Source of the DNA: Ceratothoa steindachneri
Taxonomy: Eukaryota > Arthropoda > Malacostraca > Isopoda > Cymothoidae
Length of the DNA: 64,000 nt
Direction: 5' to 3'
Assembly (NCBI GenBank): GCA_963969495.1
Contig: OZ018323.1
Span: 75,974,920 to 76,038,919 of the forward strand
This document shows positions 47,606 to 59,556 of the stretch, one piece after another; the first letter of the stretch is position 1, and every line of letters starts with the position of its first letter. Both the position numbers and the translations under genes were made by a program. The notes beneath the pieces are model-generated. The model worked only from the letters and a program-made list of their open reading frames with translations, was not told where the DNA came from and made no database searches.

Positions 47606-48124
47606 CGGGATTCTTTATTCCTAGGTAAATAGCTGGAATAAGCTTCGAAATGGGGAACAGTAATGACAACTTTTCTTCTTGAATAATAATAACTTTTCTG
47701 ACTATCCTGTCCAAAAAAGTACACCTATATAAATAGTCATTTTATCTACTCATAATAATACAAAAATTCAACCAATCAGGATTGATATACATTTAATGGT
47801 CACAACTTGTGTTTATTTTTAGAATAACAGCCTTAGCGTTAACTAATTGACTAATCAGTTTTTAGACATAAGCACTGTAATAATTGATCAATCAGCGCCA
47901 TGATAGATTTAAAAGGTTAACAACGCTCAAACCGTTTGCACATAAACACGGCTGAAATCCATTTTCCGAATTTGAGACGGCTCAGTTCATCTGACAACTC
48001 ACAGCGATCTATGCACTTTAAAGTTACATCAATCTTTTGACTTGAATTAACTTTGAGAAGAGAACACTTTCTATATACGTTTAAGTATATACCAAAGAGA
48101 AGAAAGAGAAATATATGCGCTAAT
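47605..48124 (-). repeat. LTR-like arm end, right copy
   Basis: Inverted copy of 44191-44710, carrying the same TATTTATATAGG box (minus strand near 47725-47736) and TGTTAACC start (about 47923). It is separated from the rest of its arm by the CR1 insertion. No coding region is recognised; the frame at 48132-47917 mirrors 44188-44398 and has no known domain. Confidence 0.6.
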
Positions 48125-48227
48125 AACAACAAGGAGTAACAACAAGGAAAGAAGGTACCCTAGGAGACCTTACGGTCCATTCAAAGAGGGTACCTTTGGA
48201 CTAGCAATCGAGTGGGCACAAGGCTGC

Positions 48228-49808
48228 TCAATTGTTTTGCGTCCCTAAACGGCCACTTTTCAAGACTTTGTTTAGTCTTGACTGGAACTGGTCAACAGAT
48301 TCACTGTTGACAACTTCCACTGGAAGTGCGATCCACATACCGCAGATACTGTAAGTGAAAAAATTTCCACACAGATTGCGGTTGTAACGCTTCAGTTCAA
48401 GTTTGAAGCTGTGATTGCGCGTTCTGTTCTCACTCAGTGTGAAAATATCCCGGTAGTCAACATTGTCGAACCCTCGAAGTATTTTGAAAACTTCGATGAG
48501 CTGACCACGCAGTCTACGGGTTTCCAGCGAGAACAGATCTAATTCCCTTAGTCTATCCTCATAACATTTATGTCGGATAGAGGGAATCAGCTTGGTTGCC
48601 CTGGCTTGTACGCGTTCCAATCTCGCGATGTCCTTTCGCAATGAAGGACTCCAAAATTGTCGAGCATACTCCAGGTGCGGTCGGACAAGTGAGTTGTACA
48701 GGCACAGTACAATCTCCTGGTTCCGATATCCAAACTGGCGCTTAATATAGCCTAGCATCCTTTGGGCCTTTTTCTCCGCCTCAATGCACTGTTTCGAGAA
48801 CTTGAGGTCACTAGTGATAGTAACACCCAAGTCCTTCTCAGTGTCACTCGATTCAAGAGCAGTGCCCTTAAGGATATACTGAGATTGGGGGTTTCTGTGG
48901 CCGATATGCATCACTTTGCATTTGCCCACGTTAAAAGGCATTTGCCACGTGTCCGACCACTCCCCAATCTTCCCAAGATCTTCCTGCAGGCGGGCAGTAT
49001 TTGCATCCTTTGCAACGTTCATACCAAGCTTGGTATCGTCGGCAAATTTGGAAATCTTGGCAACCATGTCACCGTCCATGTCGTTGATGTAGATAATGAA
49101 TAGTAGTGGTCCCAGGACAGAACCTTGAGGCACCCCGCTAGTAACGGGCACCCACTCAGAAGACTGTCCATTTACCACCACCCGTTGCCGTCTGCCACTT
49201 AGCCAGTTCTCGATCCAGCCGGCTACCTTTCCGTCTATGCCAAGCGCTCGCACTTTCCGGGGAAGGCGGCGGTGTGGTACCTTATCAAAGGCTTTCTGAA
49301 AGTCTAGGTAGACCAATTCCGCCGCCTTGTCCCGATCGTGCTCACTGAAAACGAAGTGGAAGAATTCTACAAGGTTCGTCAGGCATGACCGTTGCCTTCG
49401 GAAGCCGTGCTGGGAACTCCTCAGTAGCAGGTTTGACTCTAAATACGACGTCACTTTGTCCACCATGGTGCTTTCCATGAGTTTACCGACTATCGAAGTC
49501 AGACTGATAGGTCGGTAGTTCGACGGTTGGTTACGGTCTCCTTTCTTGAAGATAGGAGTCACCTCCGCCTCACGCCAGTTTCTAGGAACGCATCCGGTCC
49601 GGATTGACATGTTAAAGATAGCGCACAGATGTCGTGATACTTCATCGCACACTTCCTTCAACACTTTAGGTAGAAACCCGTCCAGTCCAGGGGACTTATT
49701 CGTCTTTAGGTCAGCGATCTTTTTCTTTATTTCTCCTTCGGTGAAGTCCATTGACTCCAACTTTTCCCCGAGTAGGAATCCGTCGGCTGGGGTTGGCATT
49801 TTCTGCAT
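48228..49808 (-). CDS. CR1 reverse transcriptase and C-terminal region
   Basis: 526 uninterrupted codons. In order: SPGLDGF, EVTPIFKKGDR, NYRPISLTSI, SSQHGFRRQRSCLTNL, LVYLDFQKAFDKVPH (first catalytic aspartate), SGVPQGSVLGPLLF, ISKFADDTKLG (FADD, the CR1 form of YADD), then thumb (SDTEKDLGVTI) and the C-terminal block (WSPSLRKDIARLERVQ, THSFKLEL-like NHSFKLELKR, SVDQFQSRL). All catalytic motifs are intact. A frameshift near 49800 separates it from the endonuclease. This is the youngest-looking LINE in the window. Confidence 0.95.
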   Translation of the reverse strand: MQKMPTPADGFLLGEKLESMDFTEGEIKKKIADLKTNKSPGLDGFLPKVLKEVCDEVSRHLCAIFNMSIRTGCVPRNWREAEVTPIFKKGDRNQPSNYRPISLTSIVGKLMESTMVDKVTSYLESNLLLRSSQHGFRRQRSCLTNLVEFFHFVFSEHDRDKAAELVYLDFQKAFDKVPHRRLPRKVRALGIDGKVAGWIENWLSGRRQRVVVNGQSSEWVPVTSGVPQGSVLGPLLFIIYINDMDGDMVAKISKFADDTKLGMNVAKDANTARLQEDLGKIGEWSDTWQMPFNVGKCKVMHIGHRNPQSQYILKGTALESSDTEKDLGVTITSDLKFSKQCIEAEKKAQRMLGYIKRQFGYRNQEIVLCLYNSLVRPHLEYARQFWSPSLRKDIARLERVQARATKLIPSIRHKCYEDRLRELDLFSLETRRLRGQLIEVFKILRGFDNVDYRDIFTLSENRTRNHSFKLELKRYNRNLCGNFFTYSICGMWIALPVEVVNSESVDQFQSRLNKVLKSGRLGTQNN

Positions 49809-50950
49809 CTGAATGCTTTAATGCCCCCTCCTCATTCCGCAAAGGGCCAATCGTTCGACGGATTGGTTTACGGCTGTTCACATATCCAAAAAACTCCTTG
49901 GGATTCTCTTTACAGAGTCTTGCCACTCGGAGTTCCTCAGACCGCTTAGCCGCCCTTATGCTGGACTTCACTCTCCTGGCTAGCCTCCGGTATTCGTCAA
50001 AGTCACCCGAGATCTTCGATTGCCGGTACACATTTCTTTTCTCCCTAAGCAGTTGCCCGATTTCTCGATTAAACCACTTAGGTTGAACAGAAGACCGACG
50101 AGGGCATTTCAGAGGGATAAAACGCGATTGAAGACTCATGAATGTGGTTTTGGAACTGTTCCAAGAGTCTTCAACAGCATCGCACTCCTCTAGCCTCGCG
50201 TCAGTCAGTCCCGCGCGTAGACCTGCAAAGTCTGCTCTTCTCAAATTCAGTTTCCTTGATTTACTAGTTGCAGGCTCTGCCTTGGGGACTTTGACTACAA
50301 ATCTAATTAGTCGGTGGTCACTGCCACCGAGCTTTTCGCCAACAGAGAGGTCCTCAACGATGTCATCCTCAGAGGTGAAAACCAAGTCGAGGATATTGTC
50401 TCCTCTCGTTGGCTCTCTCACCCATTGAGTGAGGAACTCATTGTTCGTGAACTCCAGGAGTAGTGCGTTCTCGCCACAGGGTTCTCTGGTTTCCCAGTCA
50501 ACTTGTGTGTTGAAATCACCCATGACGATACACACTCTGTCTTTCACAAGTTCTCCTAGTAGCTGTTACAGATCTCTGTCCTTTTCAACGAGTTGGGCAG
50601 GAGGTCTATAAAGCACCAGGGTCCTGTATTTGGCAGGACCTATCTCTAGGTCAACACCTAGTAGTTCATGGTCGGATACGATGTTGCAATCCATCGAGTT
50701 GAGAGTATCCTTGACATACAACATCACACCGCCACCCTCTATGTCTGGCCTATCTTTCAAGAAGAGCTGGTAACCGGGAATCGTGAATTCACCTTCAAAA
50801 TCTCGGCTTGAGGTTTTTATCCACGACTCCGTTACGGCCACCATCTCCGGTTCTTCTGTTGCTACGAGGCCACGAAGTTCTAGAAACGTGTCTCTGATAG
50901 ACCTCGCATTAAACAGAAGAACTTTTAGGGAGTCCCCGACTGTAGGACTC
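49711..50950 (-). pseudogene. CR1 endonuclease
   Basis: Starts within the end of ORF1 (KVLLFNARSIRDTF, about 50930-50890). AVTESWI holds the catalytic glutamate, VLYRPP follows, then one in-frame stop (TAA, minus strand near 50567; a CAA-to-TAA change would explain it). The frame 50547-49711 continues with CIVMGDFNTQVDW, WVREPTRGDNILDLVF and GGSDHRLI. All apurinic-endonuclease motifs are present. One stop and the frameshift near 49800 are the only breaks seen between endonuclease and RT. Confidence 0.92.
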
Positions 50951-50951
50951 C

Positions 50952-51793
50952 CTACGCTCTTCCGTTTTCCGCTTTCTTTCTCTGTGGCGGGATCACTCCA
51001 CTCTTTGTGACTTCAGAAAAGGTCGTTCCTGGAGTAACACGGGTGTACTGGCGTACGCCCTCCTTTACTCGAGGTCTGACAATTCTTTGGGTCCGCTCCA
51101 CAACATCCTGGATCATGTTTGCGAGTGCAGCTTTCCCTTTAAAGGAAAGCTGCACTCCGTCCATTTTGTACAGGTTATTTCTCCCGTAAAAGGTGCGGTA
51201 GGGGTCTACAAAAAAGACTCCTTCCGCCGTACAAAGATCTCCCAGGCGTAGGTTTATGGAGACGTTCCTCGCGTGAGCATTGCGGGATAGACCTCGTCTT
51301 GGGAGTATCCCGACCACGACACGTCTGCGGGTTTTTAGCCCACAGTCGTCAACTCCTCCCATAACCGTGGTCAGGATCTTCCCGCTGGCGCCTACATTGC
51401 CTCCTCGTAGGAAGAGATCGTTGCCACTTGCCATGAGGGCAACTACTGAGTTCTCAGAGATCTGAGATTTCTCAGCCTCCACCCTTATTTCTCCGTTCCC
51501 CTTTCCTGGAAGGCAGCTTACCTTCACACTGGTGCGAAGGCGGGCCGCTAGCAAGGGTTGTAGATCCCGCGCTTGGGAGTCACCGATCACGATGACCCTC
51601 GCGCATTTGGCTTCAGAGGACAGAGGCTTCCCTTTCAGTATGGGCTCTTTCGATTCCTCTTTCTTCCCCACTTTTTGGGGTTTTTTCTTCTTTGTCTTCT
51701 TCGTTTTTTCTTCTGTTTCTACTTTCTCTTCTGTTTTTCCTTTCTTACTCTTCCTTTTCTTCTTTTTGACGCCCTGAGTAACCCCAGCAGCTG
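50952..51793 (-). CDS. CR1 ORF1, lysine-rich region plus SGNH-type domain, 5'-truncated
   Basis: Read from the junction inward: a Lys/Glu-rich stretch (51780-51660), then RVIVIGDSQARDLQPLL (GDS motif with the nucleophile serine), VVALMASGNDLFLRGG (SGND, oxyanion asparagine) and DGVQLSFKG. SGNH hydrolase-like domains are known in CR1/L2 ORF1 proteins. The last motif normally has DGVHL; here His is Gln, so the catalytic dyad is incomplete. No stop occurs, but the protein lacks its N-terminus. Its end overlaps the start of ORF2 coding sequence. Confidence 0.88.
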
Positions 51794-51949
51794 CTGATTG
51801 TAGAGACCTCCTGTTTCTGATTCGCGGGGAATAACCCCAAAGCGGTGATCTGCTTGAATTTTTCCTATCTCATACTATACCTTTTAATTTTGAAGCTCTC
51901 CTACTTTATTTCCATCTAACACAGCATAACCTGACCACCAGCAAGGTCT

Positions 51950-53660
51950 CAGAAGCAGTCAGTAGTAGGGTGTAGTAAACTCCCAAATGATACCCGCTTT
52001 AGGGGGCCAGAGAAGGAGCCCGGTTATCGGTGACGAGCCCTAAACTGACTGCAGGACCGCTTATAGGGCTAGGCCTAATTACGTAGGGTGGTCAGGGAGT
52101 GTGCGCTCCAGAGCAAAGCAGGCAGGCGAGATAGTATTAGGAACAGATAGGGGGCTTCTCCCACTAGTGGAGTTGGGTAAATTATCTACTACTTTATTTT
52201 ACAGAAAACGATCCCTTGGTGGGAAGGGGCATGAAAAAATTAAATATGAACCCACAGGACTTCACCAAAAGGCTCCCAATTCGGCTAATTCAAAACGGGA
52301 TAAAACGGAGACCACAGAATGTAGCACAAAAAACATTTTCAAGGATTCACAAATCGCCCTGATCAAATGCATAGAAACAACTAATGGATTTCTTGTCATC
52401 TGTGCGGAAAACAACGATGTCGAACTATTACTTTCATCGGCAGGAACCATCACTTTAAGGAAAATCGGCTTAGAGGCTAAGGTACCATCATAACGCCTGT
52501 ATAAACACGGGATACTTTCCCGATGAGTTAAAGATAGCCAAAATGATATTCATACCGAAGCCGGGAAAACCACCTTCGGAGGTCGAAAACTTCTGGAACA
52601 ATCAACAACTCGGCTTCAGAAAGAATAGGAATACGGAGATGGCCCTCAGCATGATTACAGAAAAAATAAGCAAAGTGAAAGGAGAGAAATGCAGTATGTA
52701 CATTGTGTGCCAGGACGTATCGAAAGCATTCGATAAAGTATGCAAAGAGGCATACAACATAAAATTCTAAATCTGGAAATGAACAATTATTTGGAAAGAA
52801 TTTTATTCGACTACGTTATGGAAAGATATGCATACATAGACACGGAAAATTGCCAAGGTGAAAGGTTCAAGCTTAATGCGGGCCTCGCTCAGAGAGGGTG
52901 TTTAAGTCCTTCGCTATACTCAGTGTATACCTTGGCCATTTCCCCACCCAGGAACGATGGCTGTTTGAACATACAATACGCAGATGATTTCACTCAATTA
53001 ATTCCGTGTTTATCCAAGCCTCAGATGCAGGTTAGATTAACGGCAACAGAAATAGAAAATCTAAACGAGTATGAAGGCAAATGGAAAATTAAACGAATAT
53101 AGATAAATTTAAATTTATACCTATGTATCGCAAAATACTATCTGACGTTTACGTAGATGGAGAGCGATACAGGTATAATGGTAAAGGCAAGATTTTCAGC
53201 CTAACTATTACCAAAAATTGTTACAAGAAACACGACTGAAAGAATAAACAAAGCACGAGGCATGCTAACTTTACACTACAGATTAAGAAATCTAAACATG
53301 AAAAATAAGAAAAAGATCTACCAGGCCATGATACAGCAATTGCCATGTATACGGTTTCAAGAAGCAATCTAATAAGAATGCAACGTATACAGAATAAAGC
53401 AGTATACGTAATTACGAACACGCGACGATTAGAGAGGAAAAAACAAAGAGACTTACACATCGAAGCGAAAATAAAACCATTAAACAAAATAATTGAAACA
53501 AGAGCCCCAAAAAATAATAAAAATAACACTAGAAGAAATAGGAGAGGAACTAAATAATCAAATAACACGAGGGGTCAGATCGAGACAACATATGCTGTTT
53601 CCTAGTGCTAAAAACAAAGCGGACCAAAGGAAAGAGGAGGAGATTTCCGTGTAAACTAAA
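51950..53660 (+). mobile_element. Internally deleted I/Jockey-like LINE, right arm
   Basis: Mirror copy of 42421-44050. ORF1 start at 52101-52492 (GEIVLGTDRGLLPLVELG; KAPNSANSKR; ICAENNDVELLLSSA), joined without endonuclease to RT: HNACINTGYFPDELKIAK, MIFIPKPGKPPSEVENF (52543), KAFDKV, RGCLSPSLYSVYT, IQYADDFTQLI (about 52971-53003). C-terminal pieces follow at 53110-53660 (MQRIQNKAVYVITNTRR). Stops after KCSMY..KAFDKV and after KWKIK split the ORF. The deletion junction lies near 52493. Confidence 0.87.
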
Positions 53661-55629
53661 TAAGGAAACCCGATTGTGACAAAAATTTCCCGAATAATGA
53701 CAAGCTCACCGGATGGGACTTGATACCCACAAGGAATGACAAAACTAACCAAAAAGTGCTGTGAGGGAATCCCTACGTGGAAGATCTTAACAGTTTGGAA
53801 CTCCCGTGTGCAGCAGGAGGCCCGGCTAGCCCTAAAGTGGTAAGCCTACCCCCCCCCTCCCCCCTTCCTTCCACAAGCGGTAGCCTCGAATCGAGTCCCC
53901 CACGATTCACCTTTATGCGGGCTAAAATAGCTCTGCAAGAAGATTCGATGCCCTTCGAGAGTAGAGCTGTTTCCCACTAACCCCCAACTCCGGGAAGAGC
54001 GTCGGCCATAAATAACGCTCGACTCCCCGGAAGAGATACAGAGTTGAGAAGTCTCGCCAGAACCCAGAAGATTTCCCCATGGTTCCAAGTCAAGTGCTAG
54101 CAACAAAGCAAAGTGACAGCTGGACTATATTGTGTATTTGGAATTAGCCCCAGCCAGGAGGTAATTCCACTGAACGATCGCCCCAAGTGATTTTCCCGAC
54201 TTCTTTCATCAACCCCTTTCGAAGCCCTCCTTATTCCGGGTAGCTGAAATACTCTCCTCTGAACCGGAAGTTACCGCCCCCCCCTTGCTTTTGGAGAACC
54301 GTCATCACTCCAACCTCCCACTCTGAAGTCCGAGCGGTCTCACCTCAGGTACAGAAGACATCCGTAAGCCAACCTCCCTCCCCTCTTTAGTAACCCAATT
54401 GAGTTAATCTTTCCTCCTTAGTTTATTGATTTGATTTTTGCCCGTTAATTCTCTGAGGTAATTTTACCCTTCAATTCTTTTATTATTTTTTTGTGTAAAT
54501 AAAATTATATTTTTGTTCATGTCTCTTTAAATAACCTTGAACTTTGCCATTGTCCCTAATTTACCTGACCTCGTTGCACTCTCTCGTTACTCAGCCCGTC
54601 TGAACGCGTGGTTTTCCGTCCCTTTTGTTGGTTCGCTTTCAAGTTATTGGTCCTCTCCCATAGATATAATATGGTATTGATATAATGTAATGTCGAAACA
54701 CGACAAGTGCAAATGAACCCAAAAGGAAAAAAAACACGAATAAAGAAGAGAATTAAACAAATAAAACAACAGATACAGATACGAGAATTATGCTACAAAA
54801 ATCACAGAAACTCGAGTTCTTAACATAGCAGGAAAACAAATAACGCTAATAACGGTTCGAACGCCTATCTCATACACCCCTAACACAATAACAAAACAAC
54901 CACATAAACAAACAAAGAGACACACTTTCACTCTAATTTATTTCGAACTTAACTCTAAAATTAGTTTATAGTACAGAGATTCGCATGACCTCCATGCAAC
55001 TTGCACCTCTCTACAAACCTCCAACTTCTTTCCACTTCCTTTACTGCTATCAAGAGATGGGCCAAACACTAACTCCAGGGACAGGCATAGCAAATCGTAA
55101 CAATTAAAAGCTAGGGAAATATAAAAACACCGTGGTCCGGGTCCCACGTTAAGCAGGTCCATAGGCCAACTTGGCCAACTTCCAAGCCTTTGCCTTTATT
55201 TCAGTCTGTCCTATCCTTACTTTTTTCTTCTTCCCCCCTTCCCACCCTCTCGGGAGCTCTTTTTCCTCGGTGCTTTCACGCCCAGAGAAAGGAGGGCACC
55301 GGGAAAACACGGGACAACCGGGCTTCACCCCCCCCCCCCCATCAATCAGAGCTCGGATGCAGCACACGATACTGAATGTGTATTCTCGGCAAAGGAGGTA
55401 AAGTTAAACGATAAAATTATAAACGTCCCCCGAAGACTGCGTGAACCGTCCAAATCTTTTACCCGAATGCTTACTTGGTTCGACCCCCACAAGGGATCCA
55501 AGTTGGAATGTGTTGAGTCACCTCTCCAGTGTCAGTGAGGCAGGTGCGGATGATTGTACTGATGTCAGGGTGAATGTTGTGAATTAGAAAAATTGTGAGT
55601 GGACGTATGGTGAAGCGAAAAGGATGGTG
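53661..55629. other. Non-coding block between LINE and gypsy, right arm
   Basis: Inverted copy of 40351-42420 with small indels in its C-runs (near 53850, 54277, 55328). No coding region recognised. A TGGTTCGACCCCCACAAGGG segment at 55476 could be a degenerate primer-binding site ahead of the gypsy RT. Confidence 0.45.
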
Positions 55630-57028
55630 AAATTGGATGAATGTGTATCGAATGCTATTTGAGCGAAATGGGGTCCTCAGTAAGGGCGATCTGGATTTCT
55701 GGGTAGCCAAGCTCCCGGAATTTAAGATTGTCCTGAAGGAGTGCACCCCAATCTATCAGCGGTCAAGACATTTCCCCTGTCCGGTTGCTGATGAGATTGA
55801 GGAGCAGTGTGTGGAGTTGGAACGATTGGGGGTGATTTAAGAGAGTGAAAGTGCATGGAATAGTCCGATTGTGCCGATACATAAACCAGATGAAAGGTTG
55901 CGCCTGTGTGTGAATTATAAAAATGTGAATGAAAGAACTGTGAAGGGGAGGTTTCCGATGTGTGTGGTATCTGAGTGTGTGTATAGTATGCACGAGATGA
56001 AGTGGTTTACTAAGATGGATTTGGTTCGGGGGTATTACAAGATGCCCATTGCTGAAGAGAGCCGACCAGTGACTGCCTTTGCTCCACGAAAAGGCGTTAC
56101 CAGTTCCGGAGCCTCAGCTTTGGTTTGGCCAATGCTCCCGGTGCCTTCCAGTGGGCTATGAATGTGGTGTTGAGGAAGTTTGTGAGCAAAAGTGTAATTG
56201 TGTATATAGATGATATTTTGATTATGAATGAGCGTTTTGATGAGCATATGGGATTTGTGAATGATGTATTGAGAACGTTGGAAAGTGTTGGTGTGAAGGT
56301 GAAGATAGCAAAGTGTAAATAGTTTGCGAAAGAAGTGGAGTTCCATGGGCATATGGTGAGTGAGAATGGGTTGCAAAAGTCGCTGAAGTATGTTGAAAAA
56401 GTACGAATATTTCCGAAACTGATGACTGTGAAGCAGTTGAAGTCGTTTCTGGGTCTGAATGAGTTTCAGCGAAAGTTTATCCGTGATTGTTTGGGTATGA
56501 GTAAGCCTCTACCTGAGTAGATGGGCAAGAAATGTAGAACGATCATCAGGTGGAGTGATAAGATGAATGGAGCATATGAGAGACTGAGAGAGGCAGCGGC
56601 TGAAGATGTTGAATTGGCATACCCGGAGTATAGTGTGACTGCTAAGATGCTTGAATTGTATACGGTTGCGAGTGGGTGCTGTATGGGAGGTTTTCTGATG
56701 CAAGAGCAGCGTTTGAATGGAGAGAATAACAGGCGAATAATTGGGTATGTATCAAAGGCTATGAATGAGGCAGAGCGAAAGTTTTCAACTATGGAGAGAG
56801 AGAGTTGGCTGCTATAAGGTATTGTTTGAAAGGGCGCACCTGTTTTTGCATGGTGTGAGGTTTGTGATCAAAACGGATCACTAACCTCTAGTGTATTTTC
56901 AACGTATGGAATGGGCTGATAGTATGATTGTGAGGACTTTGGAAGATTTGAGTGAGTGTGATTATGTGATTGAATATATGTCTAGTGAACGGAATGGATT
57001 GACTGATTTGATGTCGAGGTATCCTGGT
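55630..57028 (+). pseudogene. Gypsy reverse transcriptase and RNase H, right arm
   Basis: Frames in order: 55637-55840 (ERNGVLSKGDLDFWVAKLPEF, PVADEIEEQ), 55871-56161 (VNYKNVN; TKMDLVRGYYKMPI, first aspartate), 56125-56322 (YIDD codons at about 56202-56213), 56335-56520 (FHGHMVSENGL; FLGLNEFQRKFI), 56521-56817 (RNase H with AAEDVELAYPEY, GGFLMQEQ, RIIGYVSKAMNEAERKFSTMERE) and, in another frame to 57028, DLSECDYVIEYMSSERNGLTDLMSRY. Catalytic YIDD is intact, but stops and a frameshift shared with the left arm show that the element died before the duplication. Confidence 0.93.
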
Positions 57029-57863
57029 TAGAATGATGAAAGTGTGTGTGGAGTGAGTGATCCTGAGTACTTGCCAAAAGGGATTATGAATGGAAAGGAG
57101 AGTAAGGGTGGTGGTGGTTCTTTGTTTGAGAGCGTATGGAATGGTTTGCAAGATTTGAAGAATGATGGAGTAGATTTGAGAATGCTGGATAGTGTGGATA
57201 ACTTAAGGAAGGAAGTAATGAGTGAAGTATGTAGGAAGCCTGAGAGTATTGGTATGGCAAGGGGGCGGAATTTTATGAAAGAATCGAGAGAAATGTGTGT
57301 GCCAGGGTCCCGCTGTTTCAGGAAGTGTTGATTATTGTGAGTCGTCTGTATGAAGTGATTGTCTATGTGCACTTTGGTGGTGAGAGGCCAAATGCGTACA
57401 AAGATGAGAAAGTGAAAGGTTCGAATGCTAGTGTGGTGCATCTGCAGTGTTTGAGCGGTGTGCACTACAATTGGGTGATTGAAAAGTGTTCATATATGAG
57501 AGAGAAGAATGATTGTCTGGATAAAGATGAGTATGTGGTGAGTGATGATATGGGAGTTGATGACAGTGTGGATATCAGTGCTGATGTTGATGTGCTTGTT
57601 CCTTCTGTGTATTGCGAACATGGTGGACCTGATATGATGGAAGAGAGAGTGAAAGTTGTTGAAAGGTTGTTCTGTGGTTAGATTGATACTGGAGCGCAAG
57701 TGTCTTTAGTGAATGAGAGGATTCTGAGTAAGTATGATGAGTTTAAATGTTTCTAGCGTAAGCCTTGTGAAGTTACGAATAAGTGGATTGGGGAATGGAA
57801 TGATAGTGGCGTGGGAACAGGTTAGTCTGAGAGTGAGTTTGGGCAGTGGTGTGAATGTTGTAG
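57029..57863 (+). pseudogene. Gypsy OTU-like domain plus protease copy A, right arm
   Basis: Follows RNase H in the same frame after one stop. GGGGSLFESVWNGL (serine codon 57119-57121) takes the place of the OTU DGxC nucleophile block. After a frameshift near 57300, VLIIVSRLYEVIVYVHFGG and VVHLQCLSGVHYNWV (histidine codon 57463-57465) complete an OTU-like fold. An acidic linker and retropepsin follow, with CG-stop-IDTGAQVSLV; the stop at 57679-57681 is private to this arm. The last 320 bases (57543-57863) are repeated at 58957-59268. Confidence 0.72.
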
Positions 57864-58905
<1,042 letters not shown>

Positions 58906-59556
58906 CTTAGAGCCTGTGTGCGCATATTGCCGTACACTTGGCCATACTTCAAGCGATGATGTGGGTGTTGATGATGGTGTGGATGTCAGTGCTGATGTTG
59001 GTGTGATTGTCCCTTCTGTGTATTGTGAACATGGTGGACCTGGTATGATGAAAGCAAGAGTGAAAGTTGGTGAAAGGTTTTTCTGTGGTTTGATTGACAC
59101 AGGAGCGCAAATGTCTTTAGTGACTAAGAGGATTCTGAGTAAGTATGGTGAGTTTATATGTTTTGAGCGTAAGCCTGTGAAGTTACGGATAAGTGGATTG
59201 GGGAATGGAATGAGAGTAGCGAGAGAACTGGTTAGTCTGAGAGTGAGTTAGGGCAGTGGTGTGAATGTGATGCATGACTTTGTGATTCTGAAAGATGAGC
59301 AAATGCCGTGTTTTTTCTTGCTTATTGTGGACTTTATGAGAATGAATGATTTGTCTTTGGATACTGATAAGGATTGTGTCATGAAAGATGAATGTAAGGT
59401 GATGAGGTTGAATGAGTGTGTGATGAATTTTGACATGTTTTGTGGTATGATTGAGCTCGTCATGGATGATGAGAATGAGGTTTTAAGTGATGATGATATT
59501 CTTGAAATGCAAGAAATGTGTCCTTTTGTTAGTGAGTTGAAGAGGTGTGTGTTGAT
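58906..59556 (+). pseudogene. Gypsy protease copy B and linker to integrase, right arm
   Basis: 58916-59251 encodes the partial zinc knuckle CAYCRTLGH, an acidic stretch and CGLIDTGAQMSLV, a retropepsin core with the catalytic DTG intact, then KLRISGLGNGMRV. After one stop, 59261-59560 has CFFLLIVDFMRMNDLSLD and ILEMQEMCPFVSELKRC, the usual pre-integrase connector. No RT or RNase H lies between protease and integrase. Confidence 0.8.

Larger units (their letters stand above)
48125..51793 (-). mobile_element. CR1-clade LINE inserted in the right arm
   Basis: About 3.67 kb. Order on the minus strand: lysine-rich start of ORF1 and SGNH-type domain (51793-50952), endonuclease (about 50950-49800), RT and C-terminus (49808-48228), short 3' region ending in CCTTGTTGTTACTCCTTGTTGTT (48147-48125), a simple-repeat tail typical of CR1. 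ORF1 is open up to the 5' end, so the copy is 5'-truncated inside ORF1. The left arm keeps the unoccupied site at about 44187-44192. Four target bases were lost and no target duplication is visible. Confidence 0.95.

Noticed and set aside
48762..51797. Long plus-strand frames opposite the CR1
   Set aside because: Antisense shadows of the CR1 ORFs.
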